The translations under genes and the position numbers were made by a program. A stretch of DNA of 64,000 bases from NCBI GenBank assembly GCA_037200845.1, contig JBBCGQ010000001.1:2554237-2618236 (forward strand), given 5' to 3'. Below, piece by piece: positions 15,893 through 27,270 of the stretch (position 1 is its first letter; the number at the start of each line of letters is the position of its first letter). This stretch comes from Bauldia sp. (GTDB lineage: Bacteria; Pseudomonadota; Alphaproteobacteria; Rhizobiales; Kaistiaceae). The notes beneath the pieces are model-generated. The model was given only the letters and a program-made list of their open reading frames with translations, was not told the DNA's origin and ran no database searches.

Positions 15893-18800
15893 ATGGCGAA
15901 CAAATTCGACTCATATCTTCGAAAACTCCGCGAAATTCCGCTTGATGAGCAGACCGAACACACCGGTCGCGCGGCGCTGGAAGCATTGCTGAACGAATTT
16001 GCCAGAGAGACGGGGTCGAGGGGCCTCACCATCCAACATGAGCCCAAGCGCATAGCTGACAAGGGTGCACCAGACTTCAAGATCAAAAAAGGCGGCCTGA
16101 TCCTTGGTTACGTCGAAAACAAAGCCATCGGAGAGAATCTCGATAAGGTTCTGAAATCCGATCAGATCAAACGCTACAAGACTCTCTCGCAAAATATCAT
16201 CGTCACTGACTACCTGCATTTCGCCTGGATTAGCAAAGATGGCATCCAGCGCGAGTCGCTGTGCCATTCGACCGATCTGGAAAATCCGAAATACCGGCTA
16301 CGTGAAGATCGCGTTGCCGCAGTCTCGAAGCTACTGCAGGGCTTCTTTTCGACGGCTCCCGAAGGCATCGGCCGTTCGCAGCAACTCGCGTTGGCTCTCG
16401 CCGTGCGCAGCAAATTGCTCCGCGACTACCTCGGCGAAGAACTGGTGAGGCAGGAGCGTGAGCATAAGGAAGGGCGACTTTTTGGCCTCTTTCAAATCTT
16501 CCGCGACCAGGTCTTCCACGAACTAACGCTTGAGGAATTTGCTGACGCATTTGCGCAGATGCTTGCCTACGGCCTCTTTCTTGCGCGGCTCAATTCCGGT
16601 TTGGAACAGGTGACACTCCACAATGCACGGGAGTACGTACCGGGGTCATTCAGACTCATTCGTGAACTCGTCGACTTCTTGATCGAACTCGAAAAATACG
16701 AGTACCGCGATGTGCGTTGGGTGGTCGAAGAGGTGCTGTCCATCGTGAATTCGTTGGATCTTGCGGCCATTCATGAAGACCTATCGTTCCGCCGGCGGAA
16801 GGCGATTAGCCGCAATGTGCGCGCCACGGATGAGGAAGAACACAGGCTCTTCGAGCGCGACCCCTTCATCTATTTCTACGAGGACTACCTGAAAGCTTAC
16901 GACCCTGCGATGCGCAAGAGTCGTGGGGTGTACTACACGCCCCCGCCCATAGTGAACTTCATTGTTCGTGCAGTGGACGACATTCTGAAGGACAGCTTCA
17001 GCATCCACGACGGCCTAGCCGACCACAAGCGGGTGACCGTGCTCGACTTCGCCTGTGGCACCGGAACATTTCTCTTGGAGGTGTTTCAGCGAATCTTCGA
17101 CAATATTGGTGGCCCAGAGACTGGACGCGCCGAGCCGATCGTGCGCGAGCATATTCTAAAGAACCTGTTCGGATTCGAATACCTGATCGCGCCCTATACA
17201 ATCGCGCATCTCAAGCTGTCGCAGTACCTGAGGGATCAAGGGCATCCACTAGATGGCGACGAACGACTCCAAGTCTTTTTGACAAATACGTTGGAGCCAG
17301 TTGAGCCCCAGATGAACCTCTTGCTCCCCGCGATCAGCGCTGAAGCCGAGGCGGCCCAGCGAGTAAAAGAACAGCCCGTCCTAGTCATCACGGGCAACCC
17401 GCCATACTCGGCCATTTCGCGCAACAAGGGGCCTCACGCGTCCGCCTCCATCGGAGCTTACAAGTGGGTTGACGGGAAGCCGCTAGGAGAGAAAAAGCAC
17501 TGGCTGAATGATGACTACGTGAAATTCATCCGCTTCGCTCAGCAAAAAATGGACGCCGTTGAGGAAGGCGTCGTTGGCATCATCACCAATCATTCCTGGC
17601 TGGACAATCCCACCTTCCGAGGCATGCGCCAGTCGCTGATGTCGACATTCGACCAAATCTATGTGCTCAACCTCCACGGCAATGCTGAAAAAAAGGAGCG
17701 TCCTCCCGGCGGGGGCGAGGATCAAAACGTATTTGACATCAAGCAGGGCGTTGCGATTGGCGTGTTTGTAAAAAAGGCGGGCCTACCACGAGGCGTGTTC
17801 CACGCCGACGCGTGGGGGTCGCGTCAAAGCAAGTACGAAACCGCTGCAAAGGAGACACTGAAAACACAGATTTGGAATGAATTGCAGCCGACTAGCCCCT
17901 ATTATTTCTTCATTCCTCAGACTACTTCCGGGCGGGCGGAGTACAACGAGTTCCGCTCTATCGCCGACATCATCTCCCTGAGCGTCACAGGGATTGTTAC
18001 CGCCCGCGATGGATTGGTGGTCGCGTTTTCCGAACGCGAGCTTCGGACGCGGATCAACAAATTCATCGATCCGACAGTGCCGGACGAGGAAATCCGCACC
18101 AGCTATGCAGTCGGGGACAACTACCAATGGAAGCTAGCGACCGCTCGAAAGGCACTGGAAGGCGAGCCGTTTAATCCGAATCTCGTTGAGGACTATAATT
18201 TTAGGCCATTTGATCGTCGCAAACTCTACAACGACGGCCGGTTGGTTTTCCGACCGCGGCGAGCGGTGATGCGGAATTTCAAGTGGCCAAATATCGGATT
18301 GATTACGACCAGAATCACCAAAGACGAAGGTGCGGTATTCTGTACGCTGGACCCAATCGCTCATAAGAGCGCGTCGGCATACGACATCTCTTACGTGTTT
18401 CCTCTGTATGTTCATCCAGCCGACCAGTCGCAGCAGGAGAGAGGACGAAGAGCTGCCGAAAACCTCTCCCCAGATTTCCGTTCGTTCCTTGATGCACGTT
18501 ATGACCATCACTACAGTCCGGAGGAGGTCTTCGGCTACGTTTATGCCGTGTTGCACGCGCCGACCTATCGGTCGCGCTATGCCGAATTCCTCCGCATCGA
18601 CTTTCCACGTGTGCCCTTTCCCGATTCCGCAGAGGACTTCGAAAACCTCTCTGTCCTCGGCTGGGGCTTGGTGCAGGCACACCTCCTCCTCGAACTGCCG
18701 CAGCGGGGGTTGGCTGCGTACCACGGCAAAGGCAACCATACGGTCGAAGGCGTACGCTATTCACTCCAAGAGCAGGCCATCTGGATTAACACCACTCAAC

Positions 18801-19009
18801 GCTTCGAGCCCGTGACGCCGGCCGTTTGGGAATTCCAAATCGGCGGCTACCAGGTGCTCGACAACTATCTGAAATCACGCAAAGCGCGCTCGCTATCACT
18901 TGACGAAATCACCCACGTTTCAGCAATCGCAGACAGCCTTGCGTTCACGATCGAGCAGATGGCTGAAATCGACAAAGCTTACCGAGCGACATTTCCCGAC
19001 CGGGGATAA
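15893..19009 (+). CDS. Single-chain restriction-modification enzyme, type ISP/IIL-like
   Basis: 1038 residues from ATG 15893. Order: N-terminal nuclease with a PD-(D/E)XK-like DFKIKKGGLILGYVENK (about 60-80); helical connector; N6-adenine methyltransferase with motif I DFACGTGTF (about 385) and catalytic motif IV NPPY (about 505); then a long C-terminal region resembling the target-recognition part of type ISP enzymes. No helicase block (Walker A/DEAD box) is seen between nuclease and methyltransferase, so it differs from LlaGI-type ISP enzymes and is nearer type IIL/IIG. One chain would both cut and methylate. Base composition is lower in GC than neighbours, suggesting transfer. Confidence 0.85.
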   Translation: MANKFDSYLRKLREIPLDEQTEHTGRAALEALLNEFARETGSRGLTIQHEPKRIADKGAPDFKIKKGGLILGYVENKAIGENLDKVLKSDQIKRYKTLSQNIIVTDYLHFAWISKDGIQRESLCHSTDLENPKYRLREDRVAAVSKLLQGFFSTAPEGIGRSQQLALALAVRSKLLRDYLGEELVRQEREHKEGRLFGLFQIFRDQVFHELTLEEFADAFAQMLAYGLFLARLNSGLEQVTLHNAREYVPGSFRLIRELVDFLIELEKYEYRDVRWVVEEVLSIVNSLDLAAIHEDLSFRRRKAISRNVRATDEEEHRLFERDPFIYFYEDYLKAYDPAMRKSRGVYYTPPPIVNFIVRAVDDILKDSFSIHDGLADHKRVTVLDFACGTGTFLLEVFQRIFDNIGGPETGRAEPIVREHILKNLFGFEYLIAPYTIAHLKLSQYLRDQGHPLDGDERLQVFLTNTLEPVEPQMNLLLPAISAEAEAAQRVKEQPVLVITGNPPYSAISRNKGPHASASIGAYKWVDGKPLGEKKHWLNDDYVKFIRFAQQKMDAVEEGVVGIITNHSWLDNPTFRGMRQSLMSTFDQIYVLNLHGNAEKKERPPGGGEDQNVFDIKQGVAIGVFVKKAGLPRGVFHADAWGSRQSKYETAAKETLKTQIWNELQPTSPYYFFIPQTTSGRAEYNEFRSIADIISLSVTGIVTARDGLVVAFSERELRTRINKFIDPTVPDEEIRTSYAVGDNYQWKLATARKALEGEPFNPNLVEDYNFRPFDRRKLYNDGRLVFRPRRAVMRNFKWPNIGLITTRITKDEGAVFCTLDPIAHKSASAYDISYVFPLYVHPADQSQQERGRRAAENLSPDFRSFLDARYDHHYSPEEVFGYVYAVLHAPTYRSRYAEFLRIDFPRVPFPDSAEDFENLSVLGWGLVQAHLLLELPQRGLAAYHGKGNHTVEGVRYSLQEQAIWINTTQRFEPVTPAVWEFQIGGYQVLDNYLKSRKARSLSLDEITHVSAIADSLAFTIEQMAEIDKAYRATFPDRG

Positions 19010-19087
19010 GCGGCCTTCGGCCCTCGCGCCCGCTAGTCAATTCGAGCATGATTCACTGTGATTCGCTTCCAGATTTGCGGTGGACGT

Positions 19088-19372
19088 GTGGCTCGCCCTG
19101 ACGAACCGGATTTTTTCGAAACCGAAACGCAACAGGAACTGTTTGGGCCTGATGCGACACCTGTTTACCAGCCTGACCCAGACAAGGTACGCGCGAGACT
19201 ACACAAGATTATTGGCGAAGCCCGCACGGCCAAAACATTGCCGTGGGAACCGACGCGGCTCTCACTTTACCGCGCCATTGTTCCCCAAATGACACTTTGG
19301 CTCCCGGATGACGAAGGCGCGCAACTTCGCTTTGAGTTCGAAACGGAGATTGCGCGGCTGAAGGCGGCGTAG
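19088..19372 (+). CDS. Small conserved-looking hypothetical protein
   Basis: About 94 residues from GTG 19088 (VARPDEPDFFETETQQELFG), preceded by GCGGTGG. A start at GTG 19058 would add ten residues. The body contains LHKIIGEARTAKTLPWEP and LYRAIVPQMTLWLPDDEGAQ, wording I associate with short proteins found in many relatives, but no function is known. It follows the restriction gene by 79 bases; it may be chromosomal rather than part of that element, as its composition is mixed. Confidence 0.6.
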   Translation: MARPDEPDFFETETQQELFGPDATPVYQPDPDKVRARLHKIIGEARTAKTLPWEPTRLSLYRAIVPQMTLWLPDDEGAQLRFEFETEIARLKAA

Positions 19373-19385
19373 CCCTGAGATGGGA

Positions 19386-19408
19386 ATGGCCGGGACAAGC
19401 CCGGCCAT
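19386..19408. terminator. Hairpin between convergent genes
   Basis: ATGGCCGGG-ACAAG-CCCGGCCAT is a perfect 9-bp stem with a five-base loop, between the rightward small gene and leftward rpoD. No T-run follows on either strand, so it may stop transcription weakly or only protect 3' ends. Confidence 0.5.
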
Positions 19409-19419
19409 AACGACATCGA

Positions 19420-21483
<2,064 letters not shown>

Positions 21484-21667
21484 CTAATCTAATCTCCGAC
21501 AGCCGAGCGGCGGGCGCATCGCCCGCCAGCCCGAAAATGAAAACGCCTTACAAATCCGCAAGATACCGGCTGCCCTCGTCCCGACCGGCACTCCCCGAAC
21601 CTAATGTCCCCGTCTTAAGCCACGCTTAACCCTGCCGGGCAAGGCGGGCCGTATGCGACTTCCAGCA

Positions 21668-23620
21668 TCAGAACGCCCGCGCGGCGCGCCCGGATGGGGC
21701 GCCGAAACCCTCGATCAAAGCCTCGGTGCCCTCGCTTTTGGCAAGCTGCTGCTGGATGTCAACCAGACGGGCGAGATTGGCCTCGCTGGGATCAAGGCCC
21801 AGCGCGCCCTCGGCGTCCTTGAGTTCCTTATGTAACGCCCCCGCCCGGCGGTGCAAGGTCAACGCCTGCAGCCAGCCTTCATTGGCATCGGCGTCGGCGG
21901 CCTCGGGCGTCGCCGGCCAGTATCCCGCCTTTTCGACCTGATCTTCCAGCCGCTCCAGCACGGCGCCGAAGCCGGCCGCGGCAAGGGCGTCACGGATCGA
22001 GGCGCCCTCGCCGTCGCCATGCGAGACGATCTCGAGGATGGAACCGCGCAGGCGATCGAGGTCGGTCGACGAAAACTCGATGTGGGCGAATTCGTCGAGG
22101 TGGCTCTGAAGCAGCGCCGGGTGGTTGATGACGGTCATCGCCAGCACGACCTCGCGGAGCGGATGCTGGGCGCGGCCCGACATGATCTGGCTGCGGCGCA
22201 GACGATCGGAAACGGGAATGGCAGTGGAGCGAGTAGGGAGTAGCGAATAGCGAGTAGCGGAAGAAGAGCGACTAGCGAATGGCGAATAGCGCGTAGCGAA
22301 ATTCCGGCCCCTACCTTGGTCCCTATTCGCTACTCGCCACTCGCTATTCGCTCGCGGGAAGAAGGCAGCAACGCGCTCGGCGAAGGCCTGGATGTAATGA
22401 CGGCGCACGCTCTCGTCGCCGATGGCGCGCGCGATCTCGCGGAGCTTGGCTTCCAGCGCCGCGCGCCGCTCGGGCGTGTCGAAGACGCCCGCTTCGGTCT
22501 CGCGCACCCAGATCATATCGACCAGCGGACGCGCCGCCGCGATGACCGCGGCCATCGCATCGCGGCCGCCGGAGCGGACGAGATCGTCGGGGTCCTGCCC
22601 CGCCGGTAGGAGCGCAAAGCGCAACGACTTGCCGGGCGCGAGCAGCGGCAGGGCGAGATCCGCGGCGCGGAAGGCAGCACGCACGCCGGCCTTGTCGCCG
22701 TCGAAGCAGAGGATCGGCTCGTCGGCCATGCGCCACAGAATCTGCAACTGGCGCTCGGTGAGCGCGGTGCCGAGCGGCGCGACGGTGTTCAGGAAGCCGG
22801 CGCCGACCATCTGCACGACGTCGACATAGCCTTCCACCGCGATCACCGTACCGGTGTCGTGGGTGGCCTTGCGCGCCTCCGCGCCGTTGTAGAGCAGCGA
22901 GCCCTTGTGGAAGAGCTCGGTCTCCGGCGAGTTCAGGTACTTCGCCGGCACGTCGGCAGCGAGCGCGCGGCCGCCGAAGGCGACGATGCGGCCCTTGAAA
23001 TCGGCGATGGGAAAAATGACGCGATCGCGGAAGCGATCGAACGAGACCGGAATGTCGTCGCCGGTGACGAGCAGGCCGGCGGCGATCATCTGCGCCTGCG
23101 TCACGTTCTTCGACGCGAGATGCTCCTTCAGCGCCGCACGGTCCGGCGGCGCGTAGCCGACGCGGAAGCGGCGCTGGAGTTCGGGGCCGAGATCGCGGTT
23201 CTGCAGATAGCCGCGCGCGGCGGCGCCGGCGCGGGACTGCAACGCCGCCTCGAAGAATTTCGTCGCCAGCTCCATCACCTCGTGGAGCGTCGCGCGTTCC
23301 TTCTCGCGCTCCTCGGCGAACTGGTCGCGCGCTGGCATGGCGACGCCAGCCTCAGCGGCCAGCCGCTCGACGGCCTCCGGGAACGACAGCCCCTCCGTTT
23401 CCATCAGGAAGGTGAAGATGTCGCCGTTCTTCTGCGCCGAGAAATCGAACCACTTGCCCTTGCTGTCGTTGACGAAGAACGACGGCGTCTTCTCCGCATT
23501 GAACGGCGACAGCCCGGCGAACTCCCTGCCCTGCTTCTTGAGCTTCACCCGCCGCCCGACGACCGCCGACGCGGGCAGCCGCGCGCGGATTTCATCGAGC
23601 AGGGAATCGGGAAAGCGCAT
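21668..23620 (-). CDS. dnaG: DNA primase DnaG, with an intragenic repeat insertion
   Basis: 650 residues. The N-terminal domain has the primase signature GLSPFNAEKTPSFFVNDSKG, but the zinc-ligand cysteines are replaced (SPFN for CPFH; WFDFSAQKNGD for the usual CxxC segment). The TOPRIM catalytic core follows (VIAVEGYVDVVQM, DGDKAGVRAAFRAADL). Residues about 423-463, between core and helicase-binding C-terminus, are a low-complexity block made by a palindromic repeat (22231-22352) that keeps the frame. DnaG makes RNA primers at the fork. The C-terminal domain (HPALLQSHLDEFAHIEFSS) binds DnaB. Confidence 0.95.
   Translation of the reverse strand: MRFPDSLLDEIRARLPASAVVGRRVKLKKQGREFAGLSPFNAEKTPSFFVNDSKGKWFDFSAQKNGDIFTFLMETEGLSFPEAVERLAAEAGVAMPARDQFAEEREKERATLHEVMELATKFFEAALQSRAGAAARGYLQNRDLGPELQRRFRVGYAPPDRAALKEHLASKNVTQAQMIAAGLLVTGDDIPVSFDRFRDRVIFPIADFKGRIVAFGGRALAADVPAKYLNSPETELFHKGSLLYNGAEARKATHDTGTVIAVEGYVDVVQMVGAGFLNTVAPLGTALTERQLQILWRMADEPILCFDGDKAGVRAAFRAADLALPLLAPGKSLRFALLPAGQDPDDLVRSGGRDAMAAVIAAARPLVDMIWVRETEAGVFDTPERRAALEAKLREIARAIGDESVRRHYIQAFAERVAAFFPRANSEWRVANRDQGRGRNFATRYSPFASRSSSATRYSLLPTRSTAIPVSDRLRRSQIMSGRAQHPLREVVLAMTVINHPALLQSHLDEFAHIEFSSTDLDRLRGSILEIVSHGDGEGASIRDALAAAGFGAVLERLEDQVEKAGYWPATPEAADADANEGWLQALTLHRRAGALHKELKDAEGALGLDPSEANLARLVDIQQQLAKSEGTEALIEGFGAPSGRAARAF
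22231..22352. repeat. Palindromic repeat element inside dnaG
   Basis: Left arm GAGTAGCGAATAGCGAGTAG and right arm CTATTCGCTACTCGCCACTC / GCTATTCGCTC are inverted copies of a GCGAATAGCGAGTAGC theme, separated by further GAATGGCGAATAGCGCG copies. The whole is about 120 bases, stays in frame, and codes for an Arg/Ser/Ala-rich linker. It resembles rickettsial-type in-gene palindromic elements in behaviour, though not in sequence. Confidence 0.8.
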
Positions 23621-23847
23621 GCGAGCGGCGACCGAATCAGCGGGGAGCGGGAGTGATTCGCGGGATTATACGGGGTCGTGGTGTGGCGGGCGGATGGCGG
23701 CGGGTTTAGGCGCGGTTTTCCGGGTTATGCACAGGACAGTCGGCACGGCACACAGCTCGCACCTCAACTACATTGGCGAGAGTGATTCTTGCGGCGCCAG
23801 ATCGACACTGGTGCTCGCGCGCCGAAACCCGAGCAACTGACCTCACG

Positions 23848-26283
23848 ATGACAAAAACGCGAAATAACCACTACGTGCCGCAGTGGTATCAAGAAGGCTT
23901 CTTCGAGCCTGACCGCAACACGCTTGCATATCTTGACTTGCAGCCTGCCCAGAAGAGGCTCGATGACGGCCGAACGATTGTAGGGAGAGCGTTGTTTGAC
24001 GCACCGACATCACGCGCATTTTTCCAGATCGATCTCTATTCAACTTTTTTCGGCAACTCCATCAACGACGAAATCGAACGCCGATTGTTCGGTGAAGTAG
24101 ATGCACGAGGATCGCGAGCCGTAAGGGCCTTTGCGGGACCGGCAGACATCAATGAATGGCATCGAAATTATCAGACGCTGTTCGAATACATTGACGTCCA
24201 AAAAATTCGCACGCCTAAGGGATTAGATTGGCTCAAGGCGCAATACCCCGATCTTACCCAAAACGAACTTATGTTCGAGATGCAGGGCATCCGGTCGATG
24301 CTCTGTACGATCTGGAGCGAAGGAGTCCACGAGATCGTCTCAGCTGAGGACGCGGGTCTAAAGTTCATAATCAGCGACCACCCAGTCACGATCTACAACT
24401 ATGCGGCCTCCCCTGCCGCAGACGAGTGCCGGTATCCAAATGATCCCGGAATTGCGCTAAGGGCCACACAAACGATCTTTCCGCTCAACCGGAATTTTTG
24501 TTTGATAATTACAAACCTTGAATACGCGAAGGATACGTCAACTCCGCCCCTCGAAAAACGGACCTTCGCACGCAACTATCGCAATTCCATGGTTCGAACC
24601 GACGGGTTCATCCACACGCGCAAACTGTCCGACGACCATGTGGCGCAGATCAACTACATCGTGAAGCTGCGCGCCCGTCGATATGTAGCGGCCGGCCGTC
24701 AAGAATGGCTCTATCCCGAAAGACAATTCGAAGGACAGTGGTCCGATCTAAGGACGACGCTACAGCCGCCAGAAAACGGGCTTTGGCACTTCGGCGGCGA
24801 GATAATTGCAAAGTTCGACAGTGGGCACGTTCACTATCAGGACGAATTCGGAAGAACCGAGCAGCCGCGCGACTTTCTAGTTAAGCAGCCGCCCAGCGGT
24901 CCGCTTCGCAGTCGCGACTTATGTGGCTGTGGCTCGGGGCGATCTTTTGGTGCTTGCTGCAGCTCGAAGCCCGTCACACTGCGACCATCGTGGGACGAAC
25001 GCAGCATCCGCGAGCGAAACATCATGCTGCTGAACGGCATCGACAACGTCTTGCGACTGTCGGAAGGGCGAGATTGGATCAGCGTGCGGCGCGATCTAAC
25101 AGACGAGCAAATAAGCAAAGTCTACGGAATTTTCGAAGCCCTTTGGCCCCTTGAGACCGACTTGCTGAAGTTATTGCCGAAGCCGGATGGAAGCGCTCGC
25201 GCCGTGTATACCGGGCCAATTCATCCGGCAACGATAGTCGAGTTCGCGCTTGCGGCGCCCCTCTATTTCGGCGAGCTAATCGTCGAACACCCGTTTGTTC
25301 ACGCCGGCATCATGAAGAAGGAATTCAGCCCCGTTCACAGTCCCAAGAAGTACCGCCAGGAGTTTCTAAAAACAGTCCTTTGTTTTTTGACTATCATGCC
25401 CCTGGTTGAACATGGCCTGGTAAATTTAATCCCCGACCCATGCAACTTCGACAGCCATCTCCGTGACGAGATGCTGAGGATGGCCACAGCTCGTTCCGCT
25501 GGCATTGAACTCAGTCCAAAGGATGAGCCTCGAATTGAAGAACTAATGAGACAAGACTTTCAACGTGGTCTTTGGTCGATGCCAAGGGACGCGCTTCGGC
25601 GTGAATTTTTGAAATCCTCTCCGGGACTAGATGGGACTGCGCTGACGAATGCCCTTTCCTACGTCGACCAAATCAAACAAGAAGACCCACTCGCGGTGTT
25701 GCAGGAGGGGTCTCTAGCTGGCGGAAAGGAGGGCGGGCAACTCAACATGATCAAACTCGCTCCGAATTTCGAAATGGTGCTTTATATCGCACAAGCGACC
25801 GGCTCTTCGATCGTCACCGATAGCCCCATGCGCTGGCGCGAGATAAAAGCCGCTATTGCTCGCCGATTGAGCGTAGCAGGTGCGGCGCGACTCGCGAGCT
25901 TGGAGAACAGCATCCGATCAGCAACGTTCGCTTTTCCGCAGGTCGCAACTGACATTGCCACGCTTGATGTTCAAGGCACGATGAAGGCATACGCGCCACT
26001 CATGCGCGACGCGTTCAAATACTTGTCGAACTACGAAGAGCGCGGACGGAAACCAAACGTCGAGGCGAGCCTAAATGGATATTTCGTAAGGGCACACGCA
26101 TCAGCACAGGCAACGATTTCTAGAATCGGCATGCCGATAAAACACGGCAAGGTCTTGTGTGCATTTCCGGCGAAAGGCCTTCAAGATAATAACGTCAATC
26201 GCCTGCTCCTAATGTCTAGTTCGGAAAAGCATTTGCTCAGCGTTCCGATGGCTTTCTTCATCCAAGAGCACAAGGCCGCCTAG
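23848..26283 (+). CDS. Large DUF4238 protein with central SEC-C metal-binding motif and unknown C-terminal domain
   Basis: 811 residues from ATG 23848. The N-terminus, RNNHYVPQWYQEGFFEPDRN, is the DUF4238 signature (about 1-300), with an acidic/His segment LKFIISDHPVTIYNY. A SEC-C zinc motif, CGCGSGRSFGACC, lies at about 380-395. About 400 further residues match nothing I know, though KLAPNFEMVLYIAQATGSSI with TDSPMRW resembles the N-terminal ISDHP region, hinting at a second DUF4238-like fold. No signal peptide or membrane helix. GC is lower than neighbours. DUF4238 proteins are often in accessory loci; a defence role is only a hypothesis. Confidence 0.75.
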   Translation: MTKTRNNHYVPQWYQEGFFEPDRNTLAYLDLQPAQKRLDDGRTIVGRALFDAPTSRAFFQIDLYSTFFGNSINDEIERRLFGEVDARGSRAVRAFAGPADINEWHRNYQTLFEYIDVQKIRTPKGLDWLKAQYPDLTQNELMFEMQGIRSMLCTIWSEGVHEIVSAEDAGLKFIISDHPVTIYNYAASPAADECRYPNDPGIALRATQTIFPLNRNFCLIITNLEYAKDTSTPPLEKRTFARNYRNSMVRTDGFIHTRKLSDDHVAQINYIVKLRARRYVAAGRQEWLYPERQFEGQWSDLRTTLQPPENGLWHFGGEIIAKFDSGHVHYQDEFGRTEQPRDFLVKQPPSGPLRSRDLCGCGSGRSFGACCSSKPVTLRPSWDERSIRERNIMLLNGIDNVLRLSEGRDWISVRRDLTDEQISKVYGIFEALWPLETDLLKLLPKPDGSARAVYTGPIHPATIVEFALAAPLYFGELIVEHPFVHAGIMKKEFSPVHSPKKYRQEFLKTVLCFLTIMPLVEHGLVNLIPDPCNFDSHLRDEMLRMATARSAGIELSPKDEPRIEELMRQDFQRGLWSMPRDALRREFLKSSPGLDGTALTNALSYVDQIKQEDPLAVLQEGSLAGGKEGGQLNMIKLAPNFEMVLYIAQATGSSIVTDSPMRWREIKAAIARRLSVAGAARLASLENSIRSATFAFPQVATDIATLDVQGTMKAYAPLMRDAFKYLSNYEERGRKPNVEASLNGYFVRAHASAQATISRIGMPIKHGKVLCAFPAKGLQDNNVNRLLLMSSSEKHLLSVPMAFFIQEHKAA

Positions 26284-26756
26284 TCACGCTGGTATGATTT
26301 CCGGGAGCGCAGTTGTCGCCAAGCTAAGCCCCGTCGTTCGATGGCCCACTCCGCCTCCCACTTCTCCTTCCCCCTCGGCATAAATCCTCCCGGGCTGATC
26401 TCGCCCGCGACCTCGTCGCCGCGCGACGGCCACTGCCGCAGCTTCGGCAACGGGCCGCCCATGTATCCCGGCGGCAGCATGTCGAGTTTGTCCCAGAGGA
26501 AGCCGTTGTCGTCGTAGTCGGTGCCGGCCGTGCCCGCGGCGATCGCCCGGTAGTCGTGCGGGACGCCGTAGTCGAGGACGTAGGCGATGCGCAGGCCCGC
26601 GCCCATCGCGCTGCCCTCCGTCTCCTTCCACGGCGCGGCCTGCAGCCAGTGGATGAACGGCTGCTCGAACCGGATGCAGAAGGAGCGGGCTGAGTAGCTG
26701 CGCCAGTCGTCGCCGCCGGGCTTCGGCGCGACGCCGGCGAGCGGCGGCATCCGCAT
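26280..26756 (-). CDS. Hypothetical protein
   Basis: About 158 residues from ATG 26756 (MRMPPLAGVAPKPGGDDWRS). The coding frame was chosen because it gives a normal amino-acid mix: FCIRFEQPFIHWLQAAPWKE, LDYGVPHDYRAIAAGTAGTD and GFLWDKLDMLPPGYMGGPLP. Two other frames on this strand are open but Arg/Ala-rich and look like shadows. No domain recognised. The last bases overlap the stop of the DUF4238 gene, tail to tail. A palindromic repeat sits just upstream of the start. Confidence 0.6.
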   Translation of the reverse strand: MRMPPLAGVAPKPGGDDWRSYSARSFCIRFEQPFIHWLQAAPWKETEGSAMGAGLRIAYVLDYGVPHDYRAIAAGTAGTDYDDNGFLWDKLDMLPPGYMGGPLPKLRQWPSRGDEVAGEISPGGFMPRGKEKWEAEWAIERRGLAWRQLRSRKSYQRD

Positions 26757-26785
26757 CTCGGGCAGCGAGGATGAGAGACACCCCT

Positions 26786-26845
26786 CCCCGAAACCGCTTT
26801 GCGGTTTCGGCCCTCCCGCAAGGGGAGGGCTCAAGCGGAGTTTGT
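26786..26845. repeat. Palindromic repeat (CACCCCTCCCC... AGTTTGTG type)
   Basis: CACCCCTCCCCGAAACCGC - TTTGCGGTTTCGG - CCCTCCCGCAAGGGGAGGGC, followed by TCAAGCGGAGTTTGTG. Almost the same module, including the TCAAGCGGAGTTTGTG tail, recurs at 33512-33585. Confidence 0.8.
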
Positions 26846-27009
26846 GACGCGCGGCGGGTCCAACCGGCATCGTCATCACCCAGCTTGACCGAGTGATCCA
26901 TGTCGGGCGGCGGTTGGTGACGCGATGGCGTGCCAGCGCGATCAGGTTCTTCTCCTGCGCGGCGTTCGTCTTCGGGTGTAGCAGTCGTCGCTCATGGTCG
27001 GCGGATGTG
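26846..27009. other. Stretch with no supported gene
   Basis: Open frames here are short, run into the flanking repeats and have no start with a ribosome-binding site. I see no function in it. Confidence 0.5.
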
Positions 27010-27230
27010 GCTGGAAGTGACCCCCTCCCGCCCTCCCCTTTCAGGGGAGTTCGCGGGCAGAGCGCGATCGACGCTGCACTTCCCTCCCCCTTGCGGGGAG
27101 GGTGGACGGCGTAGCCGGCCGGGTGGGGGAGTGCCTCCCATTGGCTTGTTCGACTTCATGCAACGCGTTCCCCCACCCGCCTCGCATTCGCTCGGCACCC
27201 TCCCCGCAAGGGGGAGGGAGGACAAATAAC
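27010..27230. repeat. Composite inverted repeat (CTTCCCTCCCCCTTGCGGGG ... CCCCGCAAGGGGGAGGG)
   Basis: A 5' module (CTCCCGCCCTCCCC, 27025-27040) precedes two arms at 27078-27140 and 27168-27225 that are inverted versions of each other: CCCTCCCCCTTGCGGGGAGG then GGGTGGGGGA, and CCCCCACCCGCCTCGCATTC then CTCCCCGCAAGGGGGAGGGA. The same pair is at 36797-36962 in the opposite internal order. Confidence 0.8.
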
Positions 27231-27270
27231 TTCCGCCCGCGGCCATTGGCGATACCGGCGGTGTTGAATC

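Noticed and set aside
15893-19372. Two-gene restriction system including the 94-residue protein
   Set aside because: The small protein's text resembles a stand-alone chromosomal family and there is no coupling; membership in the restriction element is not supported.
26284-26901. Two alternative frames over the hypothetical gene at 26280
   Set aside because: Arg/Ala-rich text; the 158-residue frame has normal composition.
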